Positions 1-11,800 of a stretch of DNA of 44,459 bases are shown here, piece after piece. How positions within the stretch are numbered: the stretch's first letter is position 1; the number at the start of each line of letters is the position of its first letter. This DNA comes from Lingula anatina (taxonomy: Eukaryota > Brachiopoda > Lingulata > Lingulida > Lingulidae). The position numbers were made by a program, and so were the translations under genes. Below the pieces are notes generated by a model. It saw only the letters and a list, made by a program, of their open reading frames with translations. It ran no database searches and had not been told where the DNA came from. The stretch lies in the NCBI RefSeq assembly GCF_001039355.2, contig NW_019776122.1, positions 63,671-108,129 on the forward strand, read 5' to 3'.

Positions 1-693
1 GGCACTGCTCCCATGATGACCATTTAAGAAAAATCATGTCACTTACTGTTCTCAAACTTACAGGAAAGAAACATGGGACTAAAATACAGCTTCAGTAGGC
101 AATGCAGTCTGTTTGGTAATTCTTTCTGCTAGTTAAACAGTTTTTTTTGTGAAAATTTAATTTTTCACATATTGGCATTTTCAAGGTGTGACTTTGAAGT
201 TCCATGGGCTTGAAGACCCATGCTAGTCACATTTTTTGAAAATCCATGATACGTATATTTTATTATTAAAAATTGACGGTCATTATGCTGTTAACCACTA
301 TGTAATATTGCATCAGAATAGAAGAAAACAATTTTGGGTGCTGCTACCATGATGACCATTATGGGAAAACCATGTTACTGATGACTGCCAAACGTTCAGA
401 AAAGAAATACAGGACTAAAATGCAGCCTGAGTTGGAAAAGCAGTCTAATTGGCTTCTTTTTCTGGAAGTTATACATTTTCAAAGTGTGAATTTGAACTGC
501 CATGGACCTGAAGCCTTATGCTTGTTACACATTTTACTTACATTGGTATTACCTGTTGAGCATAATTAAAATTTGATGTTGAATTTGCAGTTTAACATAA
601 TGTACTTTTGCATCAGAATTGACAGTAGCCTCTTTTGTGCATAGTTATTTCCTGCTTTTTGTCTGTACATTTGACAGCTTTGCTGCCTTGTTA
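1..693 (+). mobile_element. Partial copy of a dispersed inverted-repeat element
   Basis: The stretch matches the element at 15332-15741. Bases 1-170 are closely similar to the reverse complement of about 15390-15560, and 595-693 match 15641-15741 directly. It ends with the same terminal sequence (cagctttgctgccttgtt). An internal duplication with a period of about 337 bp (units starting near 1 and 338, both with a catgatgacc core) makes this copy longer. The left end lies outside the window. No convincing protein is encoded, so it looks non-autonomous. Confidence 0.6.
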
Positions 694-1974
694 AAAATTA
701 CTGTAAAATAAATTACTCTGCTTTAGAAAGACAATGTTCCAGCAGTTTGTAAAATATAGAATCTGTAAAATTCCTAAAAATATTGTGATAATACTGTTTT
801 AAACTGGACTGCAAGGCTGGCATAGATATGAAAATAAACCAAGAATTCAAAGGCACTCTATGGTGTAATGACATGACAGATGGTTAAAGATTTTGGGAGA
901 AAAAACTCCCTTGAAAACATTAGCAATTTTCACTTTAAGACCATAAAAGACCTTACTGAAAAAATATAATATCTGAATGTATGCTCACTAAACTGAGATG
1001 AACTGGTTTACATCACTGAACTAATATAATTGGTCACTAAACTCTAAACTTGTCCCCCAAAGTTATTTACATACATTTTAAACTGCTGTTCAACATGAAA
1101 CTGCTAAATATAAAAGGTGATTAGTATCTATGTAGAAATGTAAATATAAGTTCATCTATAATATGTGCATATTTGTCATGGACAGGACTCATGGCTACCT
1201 TTAAAAAACAAAGTACTTCTTGACTTGTCTTGTCACGTCTTAAAAAAGAGATAAAAAAGAGCCAAAAGGCAAAATAATGGGCCATAAAAATGTTTTACCC
1301 CTTTGAAATACAACAAATTAAAGAAACAAAAATGCTCCCCCCAAAATATAAAGTGACTCCTCCTTTTGAAATTATTTTAAACCTAATATACTGAATAACA
1401 TTACCCACCAGCTAAATTGCAATCCAAAGCAATCTTTTTCACAAACTCCTGTATAATCAATTAAAAATGTCACTTATAAGGAGGGTGGGTGGGAGAGAGA
1501 TAAATAGGGGAGAGGACGGGAAAAAATTAGGCCCTTACTTAACTGGTAATCTGGGTTTGCCCGCGTCAGTGGACCCGGGTGTGTGTATTTCTCTCTCTCT
1601 CTCTTTGGCAATTTTGTGAATCTTTTAAAATATATAATAAGGTATTTACTCGATCTTTTCAATGGGCAAAAGTGATCAAACTTTCAGACATAATTTTATG
1701 ATCACAAAATTTATATTTTTATATGGCATTTGTGGTGCTTTCACTGCACTGAAGAGCATGATAGAGTAGTCAGTTTTGTTGCTACCACGCAATAGGAATG
1801 TCTTCATTTTAAGAAACTATGACTTAAAAAATTCAGTATCTGTAAAATTCACAATTTTTCCTCTTTGAAAAGATTGAATAATCACCATACATATAATATG
1901 GAAGTCCCTAGCAATTCAACTTTTTAGCACTTAAGCACCTGTCCATTTAATTGTACTGGCACAACAGTGAAATC
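694..1974. other. Intergenic / 3' flank of the ROCO gene
   Basis: No coding region is supported here. A minus-strand ATTAAA (plus 1946-1951) lies about 24 bases past the spliced stop of the ROCO gene and is a candidate poly(A) signal. A short CT run sits near 1590-1604. The rest is AT-rich sequence without recognisable structure. Confidence 0.4.
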
Positions 1975-4900
1975 TCAGCAAGGTTTGGAAGCAAATCTGT
2001 CTGTGCTGCAGTCCCTTGGGAAATATACTGTAGAGGACCTGAAATATAAACAAACAGCAAAGTTGAGAAGACAGCTTGGGAAAAAAAAATCACACTGCTT
2101 TGTACAGAACAATTAAAATCAATGATTCATTAAAAATGAAAAGGAAAATCTGATAGAATATTTGAATTAAGTCAGAAATATGTTGTTTTATTATCATTTT
2201 ATATTTATTTCACTGAAAAATGAACAAGGTGTAAGGGGAAAGGGAGCAGACTAAAACAATGAGGAGAAACAAATGGGATTTTTTTTCCTGTAAAGTGTGA
2301 TATAATATATTTTCACCATCATCTCACATAGACTGCATTGCTCTATATAAATGAGAAAAAAATTTAATCTATTAAAATAAGGCACCATACGTTTCATCAA
2401 TTATCAAAGAAGACTTACTGTATCTGAGCAACTAGACCTCCCTGTCCATTTCTTTCCAAACAGTCACACAGGCAGCACAGAGCTTTCTCGTCTCTCGTAC
2501 CCAGGATGTCCAGCAGCACAGCAGTGCCGCCCAACGCCACCACACGAGACGTTTTCTCCACCGCCAAAGCGGGCCGCATTTTCCTGGCATTTTCCATCGT
2601 AGTCTTGCTTGGGGAAACAGCTGGACCATTGAATTTTGGATATCCACTGCTGAGAGATTTCTGACCTGACATCTTCCCACTTGCTGATGCTTTTCTGATG
2701 GACGGAGGAGGTGCGTCTGAAACTGGAGAAGACGGTTCGGCTTTCACTGTCTCAACTTCCCGGATCGTGATAATCTCCTCCTGCTGGAGGACGTTCAGTA
2801 TGTCACGCAGACATGCCTCTGTGATGTTTTCTATCAGAATGTCTCGGTTTTGGAGTAATACTGGAAATTGGGAAAAATTATTACATGGTCATTTAAAGAA
2901 ACATTCAAGATGTTATAATCAATACAGCAAGAAAAAATAGTTGTATTACTTGTCATTTTAGTCAATATTACCAAAATTATTGATCCCAAAACTGTTGGTA
3001 AGACCTTAAGCAGATTTAAAGTTATGAAAAGAAAAAAAAGCAATATTTCTGAAATTATAGTTCATTAGTCAATTATTTAATTAGCATGTTTGGTTCATGC
3101 CAGAATGTATGAATTTTTTTAATGAAATAAAAAATTTGATAATGAATCTGTAAAATATATTATGCATTGTAATAAGTTAAGGGTTTACTAAGTGACTGAT
3201 TACAGTTACAGTAAAAACACTCTCACTTTGCTTACATATAAATATCAATTTTCATCATGAAAATTATAAAATCTTGTACATCAGAAAATGCCCATGTGGG
3301 AAATGGCCTACAGTACTTGTGACAAACGGCCTACCTCTGTTGCCAATGTCCTTACCTTTGTGGCAAATCTCAGCTTTTGTAGCTGGATACACCAACCCAG
3401 CATCAATAAGATCATCACAGTTTCTACATGGGACATCGGCATCTTCTCCACTGATGGGTGGGGGTCTGTCTAGCAACTCTCCAGGGAAGAGGTGGGGTCT
3501 GTTAAAGCCTTCTTTAACACAGTGAGGACAAACCAGGAACTTGTCATATGACACCCCAGGCCAGTCCTCCTGAATAACGCTCATCAAATCGCTGTGAGCA
3601 CGGTGAAGCGGCGGCCACAGATCCTCTATGTTCCTCCCACGGATGGCTACAGTGATCACCCAATCAGATTCCCTCTGACTGCGTGAGATCTGGATGCGGC
3701 AGCCTCTGACTTGGGCATACAAACCATCTTTCCAGTCCATCCTATGGGATTTGTAGAAGCCCAGGTAGTTGTGTTGGCGGACAGAGAATTTCTCGAACAT
3801 GCCATCTGGGCATTTGTATGGGAAATAAACTTCCAATGTGACTTGTATGAGATCTTGTGGAAGACATCTTGGCCACTTTTCCTCCAACTAGCATAGTGAA
3901 AAAAATGCAAAAATATAATTGAATATAATATCAGAATGTTTGTCCTTGTCTGTTGGATGGGTCAATATATAGAGAAAAATCATTGCTATCCATAAGTAGC
4001 CTCTGCAATATTTTGATAGTTCAAAAAAACAATTACGTAAAGCAGTTTTAAGAAAAAAATTAATTTGTTTCTGTTTAAGTGGAAAGATAAAGAGGACAGA
4101 TTTGCAAATAAGTCTACTTAAACTGTTATAAATTGATGCGTTATCTGGTGAAATATTTATGGCATAAAACATTTCAGAATAGATAGCTATCAAAAACTTT
4201 AATAAATATCTGTAAGATTATTAGTGCAAGCATGCGCAACCCACACTTAAACAAATAGTAAAAAACTGTAAAAGTAAACCATTTCTAACATAAAGTGTAC
4301 TAAATTTAAATACAATTACCTCCTGCTGCCTGTCTTCAGTCAGTAACCACGGGAAATGAAAGGTTGTGTCTGGAGTCACAGCAGTTCCCTTCTCCACTTG
4401 GTAGCACAGCTCCAGCTGCTGCAGGAGCTCCACCAGGACTTCTGTCTCCACCGAGGACAGGTGAAACTGTCCCCAGAGGCACTTCATCACATCTTTGGAC
4501 ACTATCCCTCTGATCGCAAAGTCCTCCCTGATGTCCTCCAATCTTGGACGGCTCATTTTGAGTGGGCGCAGCAGCTTGACCATAAGGTGCTCCAGGTCGT
4601 GGTTCAGCACAGCCTTGAGCAGGCCAGCGAGGATCTCCTGTTTGTGGAAGATGACCCTCGCCAAAGTGGGGCTGGTGTCGAACCAGATAATATCACCACG
4701 GCTGGCAAGAAAACTAAGAATGTCACAAATGACTACTCGCTTCTCAGCTGGGCTTCTCTTCTGCCATGATCTTGGTGCATGCTGGGAAATGACCTCCTGC
4801 AGAGCAACCCAGTCAAGGGTATTGTTGGAATTTTCATATTTCTGGATGCGGATGGCATTGGCAGCTTGGACCCAAGTTCCTGGAAGGCTGACAGCCCACC

Positions 4901-6410
4901 TTTGGGCTTGATTGGACAGGTACTCCTTGAGCTGAGGATACCCCTCCATGGTCTTAGAGCTGACCATAAAGACATGGTCACAAACGTCCACCACATGGTT
5001 GGCTGCCTTGGACAACCTGCCTTGTTTCACTCTGTAAGCCTGAATTATCTCCTCCTGCTCTGGACTCTGCTGTAAATCTTCAATCTTCTCATCAATGTTT
5101 GACACTTGGGTTTTCAACCACCTCTTCTTCTCTTCCATGTGCTGTTTCATTTGTTCCAGAACAGCTTGGCGTATCGTCTTTGCAGCCTCTGTGCTTACTT
5201 CATCGAAATGTGTTCCCAGAAGGGCAATCCTCATGCCTGGAGTCTGCGCCTGTACTTTGTCAATCCAATCTCCAATGTAGAGTCTGTAGTGATCCGGGTT
5301 GCTCAGGTTATACGTAACCAAGTTGAAAGCGATTAGCACGATGCCATTCTTTGATATGAAGATTGGGTGACTAACCTTGTACACGTCATGTCCTCCAAAG
5401 TCGTTGATGTTAAAGGCAATATCTGGCCGAGTTTCGCAGGAACCCTGCGCTATTACTCTGGTCCGGTCGGCTTGTGCAGTGAGAGTGGGCTTGTCGCGTT
5501 GCAGAGAAAGTGAAACACTGGTTTTCCCACTGCCTGTTTCCCCCAGCAAATTTAACTGAATTCTGCTGGACTGGACAGCTTTGCTGTCTTTGAGCTCATG
5601 AAAGTACCTTCCTATGGCCTCCAGCCCTTTAGAACAAACTGATTCAGGGGGCTCCACAAGGGGGTTATCATGCAAGTGAATATCTAGAAGATTTTTGGCA
5701 GACACAAGCTCGTGGGGTAGATGAGTGATTTTGTTTTGATCCAGCTTGAGTTTATTCAGTTTCTGTAAATTTCCAATGCTGGCAGGAATGTGTGTTATGA
5801 CATTGTTTTCCATGAATAACTTTTCCAAGTTTGGAATTGAACATATATGGTCTGGAATTGCATTGAAATCGTTATTTCCAAGTTCTAAAATGTGGAGATT
5901 ATCCATCTGTTGCACAGAGTCTGGGATTTGTGATAGTTGATTATTGTCAAGTTGTAGCTCTTCTAGCTTTCTGATGCCACAAACAGCCGTGGGGAAATCT
6001 GTGAACTTGTTGTTACTGAGATACAAACTCCTAAGATTGCGCAACCTGTTGATATCTCTTGGGATCTTAAGTAGTTGGTTTCCACTTAGATCCAGTAACT
6101 CCAGGAGAGTTACATCACACACTGATGACGGAAAGTCCTCAAACCGGTTGTTTCCCAGCCAAAGCTCTTTGAGAAATTGCAAATCAGAAATAGACTGTGG
6201 TAGAGAAGAAAGCTTATTGCGTTGTCCATAAATCTTCCTCACGTTGAAACACCATTTAATGGATTCAGGGATGACCTCAATGTCTGCATTATCGTAGTCT
6301 ATCAGAGTCCACTCTAGCACACTAAAAGGTGTTCTTGAAGGGCAGGTGTCTTGAAGTTTCTCCAGGATGAGAAGACTCTCTTTTCCTGCCTTGACTTGCT
6401 TCTGGTCCAT
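1975..6410 (-). CDS. LRR-Roc-COR (MFHAS1-like ROCO) protein with C-terminal CARD-like domain
   Basis: Four coding exons with matching phases: 6410-4320, 3887-3356, 2860-2419 and 2038-1975, giving about 1042 residues. The start is an ATG in a strong context (aaaccATGG). Residues ~45-260 are about nine 23-residue leucine-rich repeats. A Roc GTPase follows: P-loop GETGSGKTS at 290-298, switch II DFGG at 337-340, THFDE at 400-404 and SSK at 484-486, with a charged coiled-coil-like insert at ~415-470. COR covers ~510-810, then two CxxC pairs (CPHC 817-820, CRNC 851-854). Residues ~876-914 and ~973-1022 read as the two halves of a CARD. ROCO proteins are GTP-regulated signalling switches; human MFHAS1 has similar order and length (1052 residues) but I know of no CARD in it. 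If the last intron is retained, a TAA at 2415-2417 ends the protein at 1022 residues. Family assignment is sure; the CARD is inferred from pattern. Confidence 0.88.
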
Positions 6411-6429
6411 GGTTTGTCATCAGTAATAT

Positions 6430-6513
6430 TTACCAGTCTATAACACATTTGCTTTTTATTTGTGGTGGATCCTGAGCCCACATGGGTTTTTTTCTCGTGG
6501 AGTGGAAAATCAT
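6430..6513 (-). other. Upstream ORF in the ROCO 5' leader
   Basis: The leader appears to be continuous with the first coding exon, from a good acceptor (tgtctatttatttag, exon start at 6571) to the ATG at 6410. Inside it an ATG at 6513-6511 opens a 27-codon frame that closes with TAA at 6432-6430, about 20 bases before the main start. A uORF in this place commonly lowers translation of the main frame. Whether it is used cannot be judged from sequence. Confidence 0.35.
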
Positions 6514-7380
6514 TGTGTTGAGTTAGACTAGCCAAGACAGAAGATATCTACTTTACTTCAATGGTCTACCTAAATAAATAGACACCAAAATGGAAATTTA
6601 AATCTTACAAAATTGTTGCAAATTATATAAACAAAGGGAAAAAATGGAGAGAAAAATTAGAGAGAGTATTCAAGAACTAATTACATTCAGCCTTTTACAG
6701 GTCCATAAGTACAGGCTTCTGTACTTGCAAAATGTAGGCCTTAACCAAAACTGTATGCCTGTAAGATTTTGCTGAAATTGATTGAAAACTGCAGGAGACA
6801 GTCAGATAAAACATAAATCAAATTGCAGAACACTCCAGCTAAATGGTTTGTTATTTGCAATAAAATAAATAAATATCTGGGAGGATAATTACAGATTAAG
6901 ATCATTAAATGTTAATATCTCATTGTGTCACAATCAGTTAAAAACTGTATGTGTACAATGTAGGTTAAGTGACACATGAAACTGCATCCATAGATAAAAT
7001 ATAAGGCATGGTATGCACACATTTATCTTTATCAGCAATATTTCTGATAAATTTCTAAGATGTAAATAATAACAATAAATATTTGAGTACATTTTCACAC
7101 GCAGACTGAAGTTGCTACATGAACGATGGTACATGTCTATCATATATCAGCTGTGGTTTCTTTAGACGTATATTGACAGACAGAGATGTAATATTACTGA
7201 TTATAACAATCTTATTCATTATGGCCCAGGAAAAGATTTTCGTTGAAGAAACTTAGCAAATAAAAACGGTAATCACAGTACCAAATCTTATTAAAATTTT
7301 TTCAAACTGAGATGACCCGCTATCGAGAGATGACTAGCTTCAAGTCAGAATCATAAATATCTACTTACAAGAAAACTTAC

Positions 7381-7530
7381 GTAATATAAGTCATTGGAAT
7401 TTCCCACTGGAATCAGGTTTTCACACTACTGCTGACTACTGTAAGCTATTCATATGTGCGGAAGTTGGCTTTGCTCACCGCACTGAACAAAAATATGCGT
7501 TTTCATTGGTCAATCTATCGTCAAGCCAAA
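7381..7530 (-). promoter_or_regulatory. Probable promoter and non-coding first exon of the ROCO gene
   Basis: On the minus strand a CCAAT box (plus ATTGG at 7505-7509) is followed by a stretch ending at a perfect donor (GTAAGT starting at 7380). A non-coding first exon from about 7480 to 7381, joined to the acceptor before 6571, would fit. There is no clear TATA box. The placement is inference from motif order and spacing. Confidence 0.35.
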
Positions 7531-8416
7531 CAAACAAGCTAAACGTCAAAAGATGGGATAGAATATGGCAATTTTTTCTGAAAAAGATTTTCTTCGTTTG
7601 CCAAAGGATACATTATGTTTGTTTAGAAAGATTATCACCTCATGTATGCAAGTGTTTTGAGATTGTTTCGCGGTTTGGCAGCTGTATTGTTGGATGGGGG
7701 GGGGGGGGGGGATAATTTACTATAGCATAGTATCAGCACTGTAGCAGTGCAGTACATATAGTGCAACAAGAATGGTAGAGCCCGAATACTCGTGTTAATA
7801 TTTGTTTTAATTTTGTTACATTTATTTGAAAGAGCTGTCGATTCATATTGCTTAAACGAAAAGCATAATTTAGACACAGGGAAAAATAATAAAGATCAAG
7901 ATATTTTCATTCGTTTTATGTATCCACCAATTAAGTTACAAAATAAGCATAAACAAAAGGTCAATTGAGTTTAATGATAAAAATAATAATAACAATAACC
8001 ATGTATAGCTTTGCTGATCACATTTAGGAAGCATAACTTTTTTCTTTATAACAAGTTTTCTTTACAGCAGAGCTCGTTTCACTAGTTTCTTTATGGAATG
8101 CCATCCCAGTGCATTTGGCCAATTTCTGTTGTTATAAATATGAAACTTGCAACAACAGGTTTTGTAGCACAATAAAAAGTGTCTACAATTTTATTCTGAA
8201 TTTTGAAGGGAATAAAAAATGTGATCTAACCGAATGATAAAATGAAATACCAAGTAATACATTTGTATGTCTTTATAACCACAGAGATGCAATACAACTA
8301 TGCTCCAGGAGCTGAACAACAGTCAGCCAGCGTTCAAAGTCATTCATACTTCAATATAAATGCACCTAAAAAAAGGACGTATCAATGAAAAAAGTTGCAC
8401 TTGATAAACACTTTTA

Positions 8417-8461
<45 letters not shown>

Positions 8462-8889
8462 AAAAAATCTGGAAAAAAATTTCTGCATCTGAAAAGTCTT
8501 CTATAATAAATTCGGGAAAAAATTGGAAAATAATTATCTGTATCTGAGAAATCTTCTTCAAAAAATTCGGGGGCAAAAATTTGGGAAATAAGTTCCTCAA
8601 ATCAACCTTAAAATTGTCTCACACAGTCATATCAATTATCTTTCATGGACCATGATTTCTGCTCTGGACAAAAAAGGTGCAAAACCTTTGACCAAACTGG
8701 TAAAGAAAAAGGTCTATAATGACAATATGAAATCACTTTTTGGCGGTGGTAAAGGGGTGTCTCTCATCATTTACAAGTATGCAATTCATTGATTCTTAGG
8801 TGATCCTACTGTGTAGCATCTCTTTCATTTTCCACTTGAAAAGCAGTAACATGAGCAGGTTAATGTCATTGTTGTGACCATGTTATTGC
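7531..8889. repeat. Intergenic stretch with homopolymers and a short tandem repeat
   Basis: The stretch has no supported gene. It contains a G16 run (7696-7711), an A38 run (8418-8455), and directly after it (8456-8596) two diverged copies of a ~60-bp unit sharing a TCTGAGAAATCTTCT-like core followed by AATTCGGG. The A-run may be the tail of an old retroposed insertion, but no body of such an element is recognisable. Confidence 0.45.
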
Positions 8890-11800
8890 TCATTTATCTG
8901 GAGGGGCAAATCTTTTGCTATTCTTTAATCTCATGTCTTTTTCCAGTTCAAACTGTCTCAGATCTGTCCTTTGTAGGAATGCTTGCCGTTCTAAGTACCT
9001 GAAAGGTGTTAAAATGATAATAATTTTAGCATGTAAACAAAAACCATAACTATTCTGTAAATGTTCCATAATACTCCTTATCATTGAACTTTTTCTCTTA
9101 GGTAAAAATGCATTGATTTTCATACAAACCAAATCAATTCCACAATTTAAAATTATTTATAAAACACTGCAATTACAAACTGCATCATTTTGGTATTTTT
9201 TAAAAGTTCTATAATTATTATTTTTACAAAGATTTTTTAACAGTTTCATCCTACTAAATACTCATGCTACTCAAAGATGTAAATGCTGCCTGAATTACTA
9301 CAGTTTTTATTTAAATCTTAATATTTTAACAGCCTTGAAAATTTAGACAGAGTTTGGTTTTTATTAGTTAAGCTCAGAATTAGGGGAAATATGGGCAAAA
9401 TAACCCCTTCTTTTTTCTCACACTCTGCTCATCTCAGTATGCAAAATATTCATGAAGAAACATACCCAGATTTGCCTCTATTGTGGATCTGCAGCTCCTC
9501 TTCTATCCCTTCTTCTGTCTTAAATTTATTCCAATCCAATGCTGACTTGGTCTAAAATAATCATCATAAAAAGAAAGTGTTAGTAAAATGTATCTATTCA
9601 CTCCTTTTGAAAATACATTCTTGTACTGCATTTCTTAAGTTAGGGTATAAAACAATACCAGACAGCTGAACTTGCATAAAAATTATGAAAGATAAATGAC
9701 TTGAAGAGAACTCAAGATGACATAATGTTTTAAAGTTTTTAAACCATAAAGCTCTGGAAATTCAGGTTTATCCTGACAAGTCTCTGCACATTCCTATAAA
9801 CACCCGTTTCTGACTTTTTTCCAGAAGATTTTGAAGACTCTGGCACTTCCCATAGACCTCGACTTCTATTTCTTCTCAAGATTTAAAGACCTATTCTTAC
9901 CAAAGTACTTAGTTTTGGTTTCTTCCCAATTTTCCCAAGAACACTGCCCAAACCCATGGGTCTCTTCATTCTGAATACAATCAAATTAAATAAAAGACAT
10001 TACACGTAAATATATCTGAAACTATTGCACACAAATTTTATTGAAATTTTACAAACAAGAATTATGCACTAAATGCACAGTCTATTCACTTAAGTTGTCA
10101 TAAAAATGCAAAGAGAACACTTCAATTTTAAGATATTGTCACTTACCCTGGTTTTGAGACATCAGTGCTCTTTTCCTTTTCCATTCTTTCTAACTCTTTT
10201 TTACCTTCTTTAGAATTGACCTCAATTTCTTTTGTGACCCTGAAATGAAGAAACAAAAGGAAAGTTTTGATATTCCTTATCATACACAGCAGACTCACTG
10301 CATAACTTCCAACTGTATAATAATAACTTGGTCAAATCTTTTGGAATGATTTTTTCCTTGGCAAAAGCTAAAAATAAATATGTACACTGCCCAACTAAAA
10401 ACACTTAATGGACTAAAACAAATTTTCACATTTCAAATTGTCCATGTGGAGTTTTTAGTAATTCCAATAGAAAACGGCATAAAAATCGCTAAGGATGTAC
10501 AAATGGTCAAAACATGACACTATCAGCCTAGTGTGAAAAGTGTTAAGATCTTGACAACTGCATGTTAAATCATATATTGAAAAAATAAATAATAAAACTG
10601 TTAAAACAGACAATGTTTATTGATTGGTGACTCACTTGACTTCCTCTCCAGCAAAGTCAAACACTTTGGTCACTGTGATTTTCTGAGGGCCACTCTCTTT
10701 GGATGCACTATTTTCAGGAGGTGATGCTTTCAACTCTGCTGCAGACTCAATCGATTTAGGCTTCACATGAAAATGAAAGTAAAAAAAGAAAAAATTATGT
10801 TAAACAAAGGAATATCAATAATATAAGGGAATTTTTTGTTTTCATTACTCAAGTTGCCAAAATTCTTCAAAATTTTGTACTAGTAATCTAGTTTTATGTT
10901 TAAGCTGTTGGAGGTTAACTACTGGACACAACACTTGAAAGGGATTCTGATCATGATTTCAATAAATTTCCTTAAAAAACATCCAAATTAACGTCCACCA
11001 CTCACAAAGAATACATGGAAATCTTGTAGGTATCTGAGACATGAGAGCTTTGAACTAACCCCCATGCTAACACACCTTTATACTTGTCACTGAGGAAAGA
11101 GATCCCAGGCCTGAAGGGACAGAAGCTGGTTTTGGCTTGGGTTTTTGCCCAACGTCACTTAAAAAACTAGCCCATAGATCATCTGCTTTTTGCTTTTCTT
11201 TCAGTTCTTTGACATCTTCTTGTTCTTTTTTCATCTCTTCTGCAATGTTAGACTCTTGTTGCTCATTATCCTCTTTGCCATCCTTGTCTTCATCTTCAAG
11301 TTTTATTCCTCCTTTTCTTTTCCTGCTTAATAAACAAAATAGTTTTAACAATCAATTTACAGTGGGGATTACTTTTTAAAGGTTTACCTTACGTCTTAAA
11401 ATGTCCCAAACTTTGAAAATCATTCTTTCTTTGTTGACTTATTTGGCAAAACTATTTATCTTTCCCAATTCAGATGTTATAAATGATTAAACGCCTAAAA
11501 TAAAAGAAGACATAGATGAAAAGTCAACAGTATGATATTTGAGTCTCTAAAAGTAGTTAATAAATGAATGGCCCAGGACAGAATGACTTAAAGGCACTGG
11601 GCTGTTTTTTTTTAAAGAAATTTTTACTTTACTATAGTATAGATCCTGTCTTCTAAATATAAAACCCATTGTAACAGGTATTTAAACTCTTGGTAGAGCA
11701 CCTTTGACAATATTATCATTAGCATCATTATCATGGTTACTATTTCTATCATATTAAAAATCATTATTATCATTAACAATATTATCTTAACAAAAAGAAT

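Noticed and set aside
4356-6231. Several plus-strand frames over the ROCO gene
   Set aside because: They are antisense shadows of the LRR-Roc-COR coding exon.
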